Assembly: GCA_028875225.1 (NCBI GenBank)
Contig: JAPPFB010000012.1
Coordinates: forward strand, 228,755 to 292,754
Reading direction: 5' to 3'
Origin: Chloroflexota bacterium
Lineage (GTDB): Bacteria > Chloroflexota > Dehalococcoidia > Bin125
Length of the DNA stretch: 64,000 nucleotides
Below are positions 37,303 through 45,164 of this stretch, piece after piece. The translations under genes and the position numbers were made by a program. The notes beneath the pieces were generated by a model. The model had not been told where the DNA came from and did not search any database. It was given only the letters and a program-made list of their open reading frames with translations. The stretch's first letter is position 1, and the number at the start of each line of letters is the position of its first letter.

Positions 37303-38721
37303 TCAGTCACCCCACGACGCCAATCGACCCAGATCACCCGCCCCGTGCGGCGGCTTCTGCGCTCCCATCAGCACGACCGGCGCAACCTGCGCCGCGAACG
37401 CCGGGATCGGCTGCCGTCTCAGCCGGGGACTGGATGCTCTGGCTCGCTCCGGCTCTTCGTCCGCAGCCGCTGTCCCGACCTCCAGCGGCAAATGCCGAGT
37501 CCGCAGCCAGCCAAACGTCATCAGCACCGTCGCGACCAACGCCACTACGCCGACCGCAATCAACGCCTCTCGACCGCCCAGCCACTCCGCCAGTCCGCCC
37601 CAGACCGGCGCCATCACCGACTGCATCCCGTAGCCCAGCATGATGAACGACATCACCCGCCCGAAGTACTCGGCCCGAGAGTTCGTCATCATCAGCGACA
37701 TATTGATCAACATCACACCCGACGTCGCCGCGCCCACCGGCAGAGCCAGCAGGATCAGCGTCTCGAACGTCGGCGCGATCGCAAACGCCCACAGCGTCAC
37801 TGACGAGGCCAGCCCGAAGATCAGCAGCAGCGGCCAGGCGAACCGACCGCTCATCAGCCCCGCCAGCGGAATGCTGATCAACACCGACGAAATTCCGAAC
37901 GGCAGGAAGACGATGAACGCCTCCTGCGCCGACCGCCCGAACTCCCGATCCATGATCCCCGGCGTCAGCGCGTTCACCGAGAACCCGCACACGACGATCA
38001 CCATCCAGTACAGCCACAGCAGCCGCAGACGCCGGTTCGACCGCAGGTAACCGAATCCGTGAACCAGATCGCCGAACGCCGAGCGGCGCGGCTGCCCATC
38101 CTTCTGCGCCGGCGGCCTGGTCCGAGGCAGCATCGTCGTCAGCGGCACGACGATCAGGAAGAAGCCCGCGACCGACAGGTACAGCGCCCCCGACGACACT
38201 CCAAAGAACACCGCGATCGAGCCCAGCATCGGGCCCAGCACCCGGGCCATGTTCTGCGACATCTGCTGCAGCGCCACCCCGTTGCCCAGCAGCCGTCGAG
38301 GAATCAGTTCGCCCAACCACGCCTGCCGAGCCGGACCCATCAGCGCGAACCCGAAGCCCATCGTCAACGTCGCCAAGAAGAGCAGCGGGATGGTGATTGA
38401 GCCGGTCACGATCAGGATGCCCGTGACAACGATCAGCAGCGCCGGGAAAATCTGACCCGCCAGCACCAGCGGCTTCTTCGGATACCGATCCGCGATCACG
38501 CCGCCCAGCGGTCCCAGGAAGAACATCGACAGCCCGCTGCCCATCTGCGCCAGCGTCGACAGCGCGTACGAGCCCGTGATCTCATAGCCGACGATCGGCA
38601 CCAGCAGGAACGTCGTCATGAACGCCGTCGTCGAGAGCAGCGAACCGCCCCACAGCAAGCGGTAGTTCCGGTGACCGAACGACTCGAACGCGCCGCCGAA
38701 GCGGCCCGCCTGCCGGCTCAT
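37303..38721 (-). CDS. MFS exporter paralogue D
   Basis: Membrane transporter of 472 residues: AFESFGHRNYRLLWGGSLLSTTAFMTTF, GGVIADRYPKKPLVL, MGPARQAWLGELIPRRLLGNGVALQQM, NSRAEYFGRV. Tail motifs RHLPLEVGTAAA and FAAQVAPVVLMGAQKP are present. Its start overlaps the stop of paralogue E by 4 bp, so the pair is translationally coupled. Confidence 0.93.
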   Translation of the reverse strand: MSRQAGRFGGAFESFGHRNYRLLWGGSLLSTTAFMTTFLLVPIVGYEITGSYALSTLAQMGSGLSMFFLGPLGGVIADRYPKKPLVLAGQIFPALLIVVTGILIVTGSITIPLLFLATLTMGFGFALMGPARQAWLGELIPRRLLGNGVALQQMSQNMARVLGPMLGSIAVFFGVSSGALYLSVAGFFLIVVPLTTMLPRTRPPAQKDGQPRRSAFGDLVHGFGYLRSNRRLRLLWLYWMVIVVCGFSVNALTPGIMDREFGRSAQEAFIVFLPFGISSVLISIPLAGLMSGRFAWPLLLIFGLASSVTLWAFAIAPTFETLILLALPVGAATSGVMLINMSLMMTNSRAEYFGRVMSFIMLGYGMQSVMAPVWGGLAEWLGGREALIAVGVVALVATVLMTFGWLRTRHLPLEVGTAAADEEPERARASSPRLRRQPIPAFAAQVAPVVLMGAQKPPHGAGDLGRLASWGD

Positions 38722-40115
38722 GACCGAGCCTTCTGCGGATCCATCAGCGCTACTGGCGCCAGCTGTGCGGCGAACGCCGGCTGCGCCTCGAGCCCGTTCG
38801 CCGAACCCGCCTCGGCCGGCGCTGGACGCTGAACCGACGTCCCGACTCGGCGTCCCATGCTGGCCGCTGCCGTCCCGGCCTCCAGCGGCAGGTGCCGCGT
38901 CCGTAGCCAGCCGAACAGAATCAGCACCGTCGCGCCCGCCGCGATCACGCCGATCAGCGCCATCGTCTGCGGACCGCCGATCGCGTCGGCAATCCCGCCC
39001 CAGACCGGGCCGAACAGCGCCTGGAACCCGAACGCCATCATCGCGAACGACATCACCCGTCCGAAATACTCCGGCCTGGTGTTTGCCATCATCAGCGACT
39101 GATTGACCAGCATCGTCCCCGACCGGCCCGCGCCGATGAACGCGCCCAGGATCAGGAATGCACCATAGGTTGGAGCGATCGCAACCACCCAGAAGCCGAT
39201 CGCCATCACCAGGCCCATGATCATCAGCAGCGGCCAGGCCCAGCGCCCCGACACCGCCCCCGCCAGCAGGACGTTAATCACCAGCGACGAGACACCGAAG
39301 ATCAGGAAGGTCGGACCCACGTCCGTCGGCGCCCGGCCAAACTCCTGGGCCAGCACTCCCGGCAGCAACGTCTGGAATCCCCATCCGCAGGCCACGATCA
39401 GCAGGAAGTACACCCACAGGATCCGCAGCCGCGGATTGCCCCGCAGGTAGCGCAGACCCTCCAGCAACTCCACCCGCATCGCGCGCCGCTCCGAGACCGG
39501 CTTGGCCGGGCCCTCGGTGCGGATCGACGCCGTCAGCGGCACCACGATCGCAAAGAACGACGCCACGATCAGGAACAGGATCCCCGTGTTCCTGCCCTCG
39601 AGCGCCATGAACAACCCGAACAGCGCGATCAACGTTGGGCCCAGCACCTGGCCGGTGTTCATCGACATCTGCTGCAGCGCCACCGCATTCGCCAGCAGCC
39701 GCCGCGGGACGATGAATCCGGTCCACGCCTGGCGCGCCGGCCCCATCAGCGAGAACCCCGCCCCCATCACCAGCGTCGCCACAACCAGCAGCGGCACCGA
39801 GATCAGATCCGTCACGATCAGCGTGCCCAGCGCCCCCAGCAGCACGCCCGGCATCGCCTGCCCCACCACCACCAGCGGTTTCTTTCGATAGCGATCGGCG
39901 ATTACCCCGCCAATCGGTCCCAGCAGGGTCTGCGAAATGCCCGACCCCAGCATCGCGATCCCGGCCGCCGTGTAGCTCCCCGTCAGCTCATAGGCGACCG
40001 ACGGAATCAGCGAGAACGACGTCATGAAGGCCGTCACCGACAGCAGCGACCCGCCCCACATGAAGCGGAAATCGCGCACCACGAAGGCCGCAAATGTCTG
40101 CCGAATTTGTCTCAT
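38718..40115 (-). CDS. MFS exporter paralogue E, first gene of the array
   Basis: Membrane transporter of 465 residues: MRQIRQTFAAFVVRDFRFMW, GGVIADRYRKKPLVV, MGPARQAWTGFIVPRRLLANAVALQQM, NTRPEYFGRV. The tail carries RHLPLEAGTAAAS and FAAQLAPVALMDPQK. ATG 40115 is chosen because it aligns exactly with the starts of paralogues A-C; an in-frame TTG at 40136 is less likely. The promoter should lie in the repeat-rich gap 40116-40782. Confidence 0.92.
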   Translation of the reverse strand: MRQIRQTFAAFVVRDFRFMWGGSLLSVTAFMTSFSLIPSVAYELTGSYTAAGIAMLGSGISQTLLGPIGGVIADRYRKKPLVVVGQAMPGVLLGALGTLIVTDLISVPLLVVATLVMGAGFSLMGPARQAWTGFIVPRRLLANAVALQQMSMNTGQVLGPTLIALFGLFMALEGRNTGILFLIVASFFAIVVPLTASIRTEGPAKPVSERRAMRVELLEGLRYLRGNPRLRILWVYFLLIVACGWGFQTLLPGVLAQEFGRAPTDVGPTFLIFGVSSLVINVLLAGAVSGRWAWPLLMIMGLVMAIGFWVVAIAPTYGAFLILGAFIGAGRSGTMLVNQSLMMANTRPEYFGRVMSFAMMAFGFQALFGPVWGGIADAIGGPQTMALIGVIAAGATVLILFGWLRTRHLPLEAGTAAASMGRRVGTSVQRPAPAEAGSANGLEAQPAFAAQLAPVALMDPQKARS

Positions 40116-40288
40116 ACGTCGTCTACCGCCAGGCAAGTCGCGAGCAACCGCACCCTCACTCCAACCGCAAACAGGCTACGACCCACCAACCCTTCGCGCT
40201 ACGCGAAACATCTCCTCCGCCACCCCACCCTCCGTCACCCACGACGCACACTCCCCCCAACCTCCGACGCCCCGCACTCGTTTCCGAT

Positions 40289-40309
40289 GCCCCGCACTTG
40301 ATGCGGGGC
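40289..40309. repeat. Palindrome GCCCCGCA-CTTGA-TGCGGGGC, copy 1
   Basis: Perfect 8-bp stem, 5-base loop. An identical copy, including the following CCCA, lies at 40581-40601. Confidence 0.7.
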
Positions 40310-40432
40310 CCAGACCACCCAAGCAAACACGCGAGACGCACCCCCTCACGCCTCAGCCGTTTCCACCCGATCCCCCGGACAGTATCCAAGCGTCGCATCA
40401 CAAACCTGCCGCGCTCGACGACCGAGGGCTGG

Positions 40433-40453
40433 CCCCCGCGTCAAGCGCGGGGG
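40433..40453. repeat. Palindrome CCCCCGCG-TCAAG-CGCGGGGG
   Basis: Perfect 8-bp stem; the loop TCAAG is the reverse complement of the CTTGA loop in the hairpins at 40289 and 40581, so it looks like a related element in opposite orientation. Confidence 0.65.
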
Positions 40454-40508
40454 ATCGGAAGGATGGATCGATGCCCCATAGCCCCCACTCGATCCCCTCC
40501 ACGGCCCT

Positions 40509-40603
40509 CCGATGCCCCCACGCTCTCTCTCCGATGCTCGGCACGCTTTCTCTCCCGATGCCCGCACGCTCTCTCCCGATGCCCCGCACTTGATGCGGGG
40601 CCC
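40509..40603. repeat. Four degenerate CCGATGC-led units ending in palindrome copy 2
   Basis: Units start at 40509, 40531, 40555 and 40576, each CCGATGC followed by a C-rich/CT-rich stretch of 21-24 bp; the fourth contains the perfect GCCCCGCA-CTTGA-TGCGGGGC hairpin (40581-40601). The first three look like decayed or half copies of the same element. Confidence 0.5.
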
Positions 40604-40782
40604 AGCCGACGAGCGCCAACTACCCATCAGTTCCCGCCTCGGAGCGAGAAACCTCCTCCGACCAACCAGGTTGACGCCAATCCATAGCGCGCAAACCGGC
40701 GATTCGCTACCCTGTCAACGGTTTCGTGCGAACCGGGTTGGTTCGTGCGCTCGCAGAGCTTCAAACATGAAGGAGATCACCC

Positions 40783-42897
40783 ATGGCTAATGTTCCTGGC
40801 GCGGAAAACGGCGACGCAGCGGAAACCGCTGACCCCTTCGCCGATCGCGAATGGAGCCCCGATGAGGTCGCCTACAACGGCAAAATCATCAACGTCCGCC
40901 TGAACGATGGCAGCGTCGAGCGCGAAGACATCCCCGAGCAGATGTACAAGGACTACCTCGGCGGCTACGGCATCGGCGCCCGACTGCTCTTCGACCGCAT
41001 CCCCGCCGGCGCCGACCCGCTCGGCCCCGACAACGTCCTGGGCCTCATGCCCGGTCTCCTCACCGGCACGCCGATCTTCGGCAACCGCTTCCAGGCCGTC
41101 TGCAAGTCGCCCTCCACCGGCGGCTGGGGCGACGCCAACTGCGGCGGCGACTTTGGTCCCTACCTCAAGTTCGCCGGCTGGGATGGCATCCTCTTCTACG
41201 GCCAGGCCGAGAACCCCGTCTACATCCTGATCGACGGCGACGACGTTTCCGTCGAGGACGCCTCCGAGTACTGGGGCATGGGCGCGATTGAAGTCGAGAA
41301 CGCCTTCAAGGAGAAGTACGGCAAGAAGACCTCCGTCGCCTGCATCGGCCCCTCCGGTGAGCAGCTCTCCTACCTCGCCGGCATCTGCAACGAGCACGGA
41401 CGACTCGCCGCACGCTCCGGCGTCGGCGCTGTCATGGGCTCCAAGAAGGTCAAGGCTGTCGTCGTCCGCGCCGGCGGTACTCCGCGCGAGAACATGCTCG
41501 GCCGCGACACCGGCGTCCGCGAACTCGCCCGCCAGTCGCGCAACGAGTTCATCGCGCCGCTGCGCGACTTCTTCGCCGGCTTCGGCACCACGGGCATCAG
41601 CACCGGCTCCGCCCACAATGGCGACTCCCCGGTTCGCAACTGGGGCGGCGTCGGCGTCGACGTCTTCCCCGAGGTCGACTCCATGTCCGGCATGGTCTTC
41701 AACGCCACCCGCATGACCCACGCCGAACTCGAAATCGACCCCGCCACCGGTATGCCACCGATCGATCCCGATCACTCGCCGGCCCCGCGCGCAGTCGACG
41801 TCAACGGCAAGGCGGTCCGCCACAAGAGCTACGGCTGCTGGCGCTGCCCCATGGCCTGCGGCGCCGAATCGATCGAATCGCCCTTCGGCACCGTCGCCTC
41901 CGGTCTGACCGAGGCCGAGCACGAAAAGGGCGTCTTCAAGTACCCGGTCGACACGCATCGCGCCGAGTACGAGACCGTCGCCTCCTTCGGCACCATGAAC
42001 CTCTCCGCCAACATCGACATGATGCAGGCGGCGAACCACTGGTGTAACGAGTACGGCCTCGACACCATCGGCGCCGGCACCACCATCTCCTTCGCCATCG
42101 AGTGCTTCGAGAACGGCCTGATCGACCTCGAAGACACAGGCGGCGTCGAGCTCACCTGGAGCAACGACGACGGCATCATGGAGATGCTCCACCTGATCGG
42201 CAAGCGCGAAGGCTTCGGCGACCTGCTCGCCGACGGCATGCAGGTCGCAGCCGCCAAGATCGACGAGAAGAACGGCGACAACCGGGCCCAGGAGTTCCGC
42301 ACCGACGTCGGCGGGCAGGAGCTGCCCATGCACGACGCGAAACTCCAGCCGGAGTACTGGACGACCTACAAGCTCGACCCGACCCCGGCGCGTCACACGC
42401 AGTACGAGGGCAACTCCCGCTACGGCGGTCCCGAGTACCCGACCGCGCCGCGCGACTTCAAGGACTACGAGAACCGCGGCGAGCACCACAAGGGCGCCTC
42501 GGAGTACATGCACATCACGAACTCGACCGGCATGTGCCAGTTCATCATGATGGCTGCTCCAACCGACCGCTTCCCGCAGTGGATCAACGCCGTCACCGGC
42601 TGGGACCTCAGCGGCGAAGACCTGCAGCTCGCCGGTGAGCGCATCTCCAACCTGCGCATGGCCTTCACCGTCCGCGAGGGCGACAACCCGCGTCAGCGCT
42701 TCGCGCCGCCGCGCCTCTGGGGCGGCGAAGACACCGTCCAGAAGACCGGCCCGTTGGCCGATGTCATCCTCGACATCGAAACCCTTGAGACCGACTTCCT
42801 CAACGCCTGCGACTGGGACACTGAGACCTGTCTCCCCAGCCGCGAAAAGCTTGAGTCCATCGGCCTCGCCGACGTCGCCGACGCGCTCGCCGTCTAA
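40783..42897 (+). CDS. Aldehyde ferredoxin oxidoreductase-family tungstoenzyme
   Basis: AOR-family oxidoreductase using a tungsten (or molybdenum) bis-pyranopterin and one [4Fe-4S] cluster; typically oxidises aldehydes to acids with ferredoxin. Cluster cysteines: Cys352, Cys355 and Cys359 in GCWRCPMACG and Cys585 in STGMCQF, the family pattern CxxCxxxC plus one distal Cys. The N-terminal domain has YKDYLGGYGIGARLLFD and STGGWGDANCGGDFGPYLKFAG. At 704 residues it is about 80-100 longer than the archaeal enzymes, with a 25-residue acidic N-terminal extension and extra C-terminal sequence. No signal peptide. Strong GGAG ribosome site before ATG 40783. No cofactor genes are nearby. Confidence 0.93.
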   Translation: MANVPGAENGDAAETADPFADREWSPDEVAYNGKIINVRLNDGSVEREDIPEQMYKDYLGGYGIGARLLFDRIPAGADPLGPDNVLGLMPGLLTGTPIFGNRFQAVCKSPSTGGWGDANCGGDFGPYLKFAGWDGILFYGQAENPVYILIDGDDVSVEDASEYWGMGAIEVENAFKEKYGKKTSVACIGPSGEQLSYLAGICNEHGRLAARSGVGAVMGSKKVKAVVVRAGGTPRENMLGRDTGVRELARQSRNEFIAPLRDFFAGFGTTGISTGSAHNGDSPVRNWGGVGVDVFPEVDSMSGMVFNATRMTHAELEIDPATGMPPIDPDHSPAPRAVDVNGKAVRHKSYGCWRCPMACGAESIESPFGTVASGLTEAEHEKGVFKYPVDTHRAEYETVASFGTMNLSANIDMMQAANHWCNEYGLDTIGAGTTISFAIECFENGLIDLEDTGGVELTWSNDDGIMEMLHLIGKREGFGDLLADGMQVAAAKIDEKNGDNRAQEFRTDVGGQELPMHDAKLQPEYWTTYKLDPTPARHTQYEGNSRYGGPEYPTAPRDFKDYENRGEHHKGASEYMHITNSTGMCQFIMMAAPTDRFPQWINAVTGWDLSGEDLQLAGERISNLRMAFTVREGDNPRQRFAPPRLWGGEDTVQKTGPLADVILDIETLETDFLNACDWDTETCLPSREKLESIGLADVADALAV

Positions 42898-42919
42898 CGG
42901 CGAAGTCCGCGAACCAACC

Positions 42920-42949
42920 AGAGAGGGCGGACTCCGGTCCGCCCTCTCT
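42920..42949. terminator. 13-bp-stem hairpin after the AOR gene
   Basis: AGAGAGGGCGGAC (42920-42932) and its exact complement (42937-42949) flank the tetraloop TCCG, 22 bp after the stop codon. The position and stability fit a transcript end, but there is no T-run afterwards. The stretch 42960-43007 continues with C-run/G-run and TCAC-GAA-GTGA palindromes of the dispersed type. Confidence 0.55.
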
Positions 42950-42959
42950 GCGTCAAAGA

Positions 42960-43007
42960 CCTCCCCTTCTGGGGGAGGTGTCACGAAGTGACGGAGGGGG
43001 CTCCCCC
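42960..43007. repeat. Compound palindrome cluster
   Basis: CCTCCCC-TTCT-GGGGGAGG, then TCAC-GAA-GTGA, then GGGGG-CT-CCCCC in 48 bp. Similar C-run/G-run elements lie near 332, 44488 and 57514, so this appears to be a mobile or proliferating intergenic repeat. Confidence 0.6.
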
Positions 43008-43039
43008 AAACGTCCACGGACAGGATCCAACGACCACCA

Positions 43040-43495
43040 GTGCGCAACCGACTCAGCGGCTACGCCTCGCGCCTCCTGATCATCCCCCTCGCCGGGATCG
43101 TCTTCGCCGCTGCGCTCGGCGCCGGCTTCCAGTGGGGCGCGCCCGAGCAGCAGGACATCGTCCGCGTCTACGAAGTCGACCAGCAGGGCCGCGTCGGCAG
43201 CGACGGCGCGCCCGCCGGCGACCTCAGCGGCTTCGTCACCGAACAATCGAATCTCGGCTGGGTCATCCGCGTCGGCGACTCACTGCAAACCATCCAGTTC
43301 AACGACGACTCGATTGTCGAAGCCATGCTGCCAATCTGGACCGACGACGTCCAGCCCGGCGACTACATCGTCGTCGGCGGCACCGACGACAACGTCAACA
43401 CCTTCATCACCACCGGCATCGTCATCATCCCCGAGTCTCAGGCCCAGCTCGGCGACGCCGTCGCCGACGCCATTCGAGCGGACGCCGTCCAATGA
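43040..43495 (+). CDS. Membrane-anchored small beta-rich protein 1
   Basis: A 151-residue protein with an N-terminal membrane anchor or signal (residues 10-30, RLLIIPLAGIVFAAALGAGF) and an exported beta-rich domain: GFVTEQSNLGWVIRVGDSLQTIQF, then DDVQPGDYIVVGG, reminiscent of DUF5666-like small barrels. No family assigned. GTG start. Overlaps the next gene by 4 bp, and the two proteins share the same layout, suggesting a pair that works together on the outer face of the membrane. Confidence 0.7.
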   Translation: MRNRLSGYASRLLIIPLAGIVFAAALGAGFQWGAPEQQDIVRVYEVDQQGRVGSDGAPAGDLSGFVTEQSNLGWVIRVGDSLQTIQFNDDSIVEAMLPIWTDDVQPGDYIVVGGTDDNVNTFITTGIVIIPESQAQLGDAVADAIRADAVQ

Positions 43496-44010
43496 GGCAA
43501 CGACTCGTCGGCTGGCTGGTCACACTGGGAGCGCTCGCCGCCGCCGGCCTCGGCGGCTGGTTCGTCGGCTCTGACATCGTCGCGCCCCAGCCGACGGCGG
43601 AAGAAATCGTGGTCGCCGAGAATGTCGTCGCCGGCCGACTGCAGGTCGACATCGACGAGGCCGCCCATCCGAACGAGAGTCTGATCCTCGGCGCCAGCGG
43701 CCTCAGCCCCTTCGGCAATGCCGAGGGCCTCCAGGGCCGCCAGGTCCTGACCGGCCGCGTCATCTCGATCTCCGGTGGCAAACTGATCCTGCTGACGCCC
43801 ACCGGCCGAGCCGAAATCCGTCTCACCGACGAAACCAGCTTCCTGCTCCGCCTCCAGCGGGTCGACCCCATGACCATCGGCTCCGGCGCCGCAGTCACCA
43901 TCATCCTCGACTCCGATGGCCAGACGGCCGTCTCCGCCATCGCCCTCCCCGCCACGTCGAGACCAACCCTGAACGCTCCGGAAGGACCGCAGGCGCCAGG
44001 AGGCGGCTAA
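43492..44010 (+). CDS. Membrane-anchored small beta-rich protein 2 (DUF5666-like)
   Basis: A 172-residue protein: N-terminal membrane helix (6-26), a linker, then a barrel-like stretch LTGRVISISGGKLILLTPTGRAEIRLTDET ... IGSGAAVTIILDSDGQTAVSAIALP, which resembles DUF5666-type domains. ATG 43492 overlaps the previous stop (ATGA), so the genes are coupled. Function unknown. Ends overlapping the convergent gene by 4 bp. Confidence 0.75.
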   Translation: MRQRLVGWLVTLGALAAAGLGGWFVGSDIVAPQPTAEEIVVAENVVAGRLQVDIDEAAHPNESLILGASGLSPFGNAEGLQGRQVLTGRVISISGGKLILLTPTGRAEIRLTDETSFLLRLQRVDPMTIGSGAAVTIILDSDGQTAVSAIALPATSRPTLNAPEGPQAPGGG

Positions 44011-44480
44011 CCGCTGCGCCGTTCGAACTCCGACCGAGCCTCGTCCAGCAGCCGATCCCGATCCGCAATCTCACCCTCGATCACGATGTGATCCTCGCCC
44101 GGCCCATCCAGGTACCAGCGCACGTTGCCCATCGTCTCCACCCGCCGCACGCTGCGCAACTCGTCCCACCCAATCGACTGTTGCTCAAGTCCCATGTGCA
44201 GCGCCGTCACCCCATCCTCATGCACGATCACGGCCGTCGTCTGCCGCTGCCAGGTAATGAACACCACTGGCAGCATCGCCCCGGTTACCACCAGGAAGAA
44301 GACCGCCGCGCCGCCCGCCTCGGCGCTCCCCGTCGCCAGCCACACAATCCCGGCAATGATCACCGCCATCAGCGGAAAGACAAACGTCGCGTTGTTGTAC
44401 CACGACGCCTGATACGTGTGAGCGCTCCGCACGCCCCGATAGCGCAACAACGCCTCCGCGTCCTTGCGGCGCAAATCCAC
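44007..44480 (-). CDS. Small two-helix membrane protein with PH-like tail
   Basis: A 157-residue protein with two adjacent membrane helices (about residues 32-50 and 55-76) and a soluble C-terminal part with TAVIVHEDGVTALHMGLEQQSIGWDEL, the strand pattern of bacterial PH-like domains. GTG 44480 is chosen because GGGGAGGAG lies seven bases upstream; the longer frame would translate a repeat palindrome. Function unknown. Confidence 0.7.
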   Translation of the reverse strand: MDLRRKDAEALLRYRGVRSAHTYQASWYNNATFVFPLMAVIIAGIVWLATGSAEAGGAAVFFLVVTGAMLPVVFITWQRQTTAVIVHEDGVTALHMGLEQQSIGWDELRSVRRVETMGNVRWYLDGPGEDHIVIEGEIADRDRLLDEARSEFERRSG

Positions 44481-44487
44481 TGCGCTC

Positions 44488-44505
44488 CTCCCCTCGCGGG
44501 GGGAG
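44488..44505. repeat. Palindrome whose arm is a ribosome-binding site
   Basis: CTCCCC (44488-44493) and GGGGAG (44500-44505) form a short stem; on the minus strand the arm at 44488-44493 reads GGGGAG and serves as the ribosome site for the gene starting at 44480. More G/C-run sequence continues to about 44540. Confidence 0.5.
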
Positions 44506-44556
44506 CTTCCCCACCCGGCTCGGGGATCAGGGGGGGCGCCCATCGCCCGCTCTCCG

Positions 44557-45039
44557 TTAGGCGTGCTCGAGGATCGCCACCGCCGAGGTCATCGCACAGG
44601 TCCCGGGGTTCTCCTCGGTCTGGAACGCCTTGACCACGCCGCCCTCGACCAGCATCGCGAAGCGGGTGCAGCGGAATCCAAGTCCCAGACCCGACAGGTC
44701 AAGCCCGATGTCCATCGCTCGGGTGATGTCGCCCGAGCCGTCGGCCAGCATCGTGATGTGTTCGGCGCCATGTGCGGCATTCCAGGCCTGCAGCACGAAA
44801 ATGTCGTTGGTCGACATGCAAATCGTCTGCTCGATCCCGGCGGCGTCTAGCTGAGCCTTGCCCACCGCAAAGGTCGGCAGATGATCGTTCGTGCAGGTCG
44901 GCGTAAACGCCCCCGGCACACCAAAGATCACCGTCTTCTTGTCTCCCACCAGCTCACGCACATTCACCGGTCCCGGCCGGCCGTCGGCAATCACGGTCCC
45001 GTTCACGTCGGGCAAAGAGTCTCCAGCAGCAATCGGCAT
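44557..45039 (-). CDS. Peroxiredoxin (Prx5 type)
   Basis: Thiol peroxidase of 160 residues reducing H2O2 and organic hydroperoxides. The peroxidatic site is GVPGAFTPTCT with Cys49; other cysteines are Cys74, Cys124 and Cys148, of which Cys148 is near the place of the resolving Cys in atypical two-Cys Prx5 enzymes. The segment MADGSGDITRAMD-like (100-110) and RCTRFAMLV also match. Cytoplasmic. ATG 45039. Confidence 0.95.
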   Translation of the reverse strand: MPIAAGDSLPDVNGTVIADGRPGPVNVRELVGDKKTVIFGVPGAFTPTCTNDHLPTFAVGKAQLDAAGIEQTICMSTNDIFVLQAWNAAHGAEHITMLADGSGDITRAMDIGLDLSGLGLGFRCTRFAMLVEGGVVKAFQTEENPGTCAMTSAVAILEHA

Positions 45040-45164
45040 GTTGCTCTCCTCAGAGTTGAGCGTTCAAGATCACACCTCGCAGCCTAACGGCAGGCTGCCC
45101 CGCGACACGGGACACAGACCTAGACTGGCCGCACACAACAGTTTGACCAAGAGGAGGCATGCCC

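Larger units (their letters stand above)
40116..40782. other. 667-bp gene-free gap rich in palindromes
   Basis: Divergent intergenic region between the MFS array and the aldehyde oxidoreductase gene. No frame in it looks like a real gene; the open frames are low-complexity Pro/Arg/Ser/His translations. It holds the three hairpins and the short tandem units listed separately, and must contain the promoters for both flanking transcripts, though none stands out. Confidence 0.6.

Noticed and set aside
40116-40782. CRISPR array in the repeat-rich gap
   Set aside because: Repeats are short, uneven and degenerate, with no regular unique spacers and no cas genes.
40137-40790. Several 60-200 residue open frames in the intergenic gap
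   Set aside because: They translate C-rich palindromic repeats into Pro/Arg/Ser/His low complexity, with no ribosome sites.
40777-43047. 756-residue open frame antisense to the AOR gene
   Set aside because: Low-complexity Val/Asp/Gly/Ala translation, a typical shadow of a high-GC gene; the plus strand has an unambiguous AOR protein.
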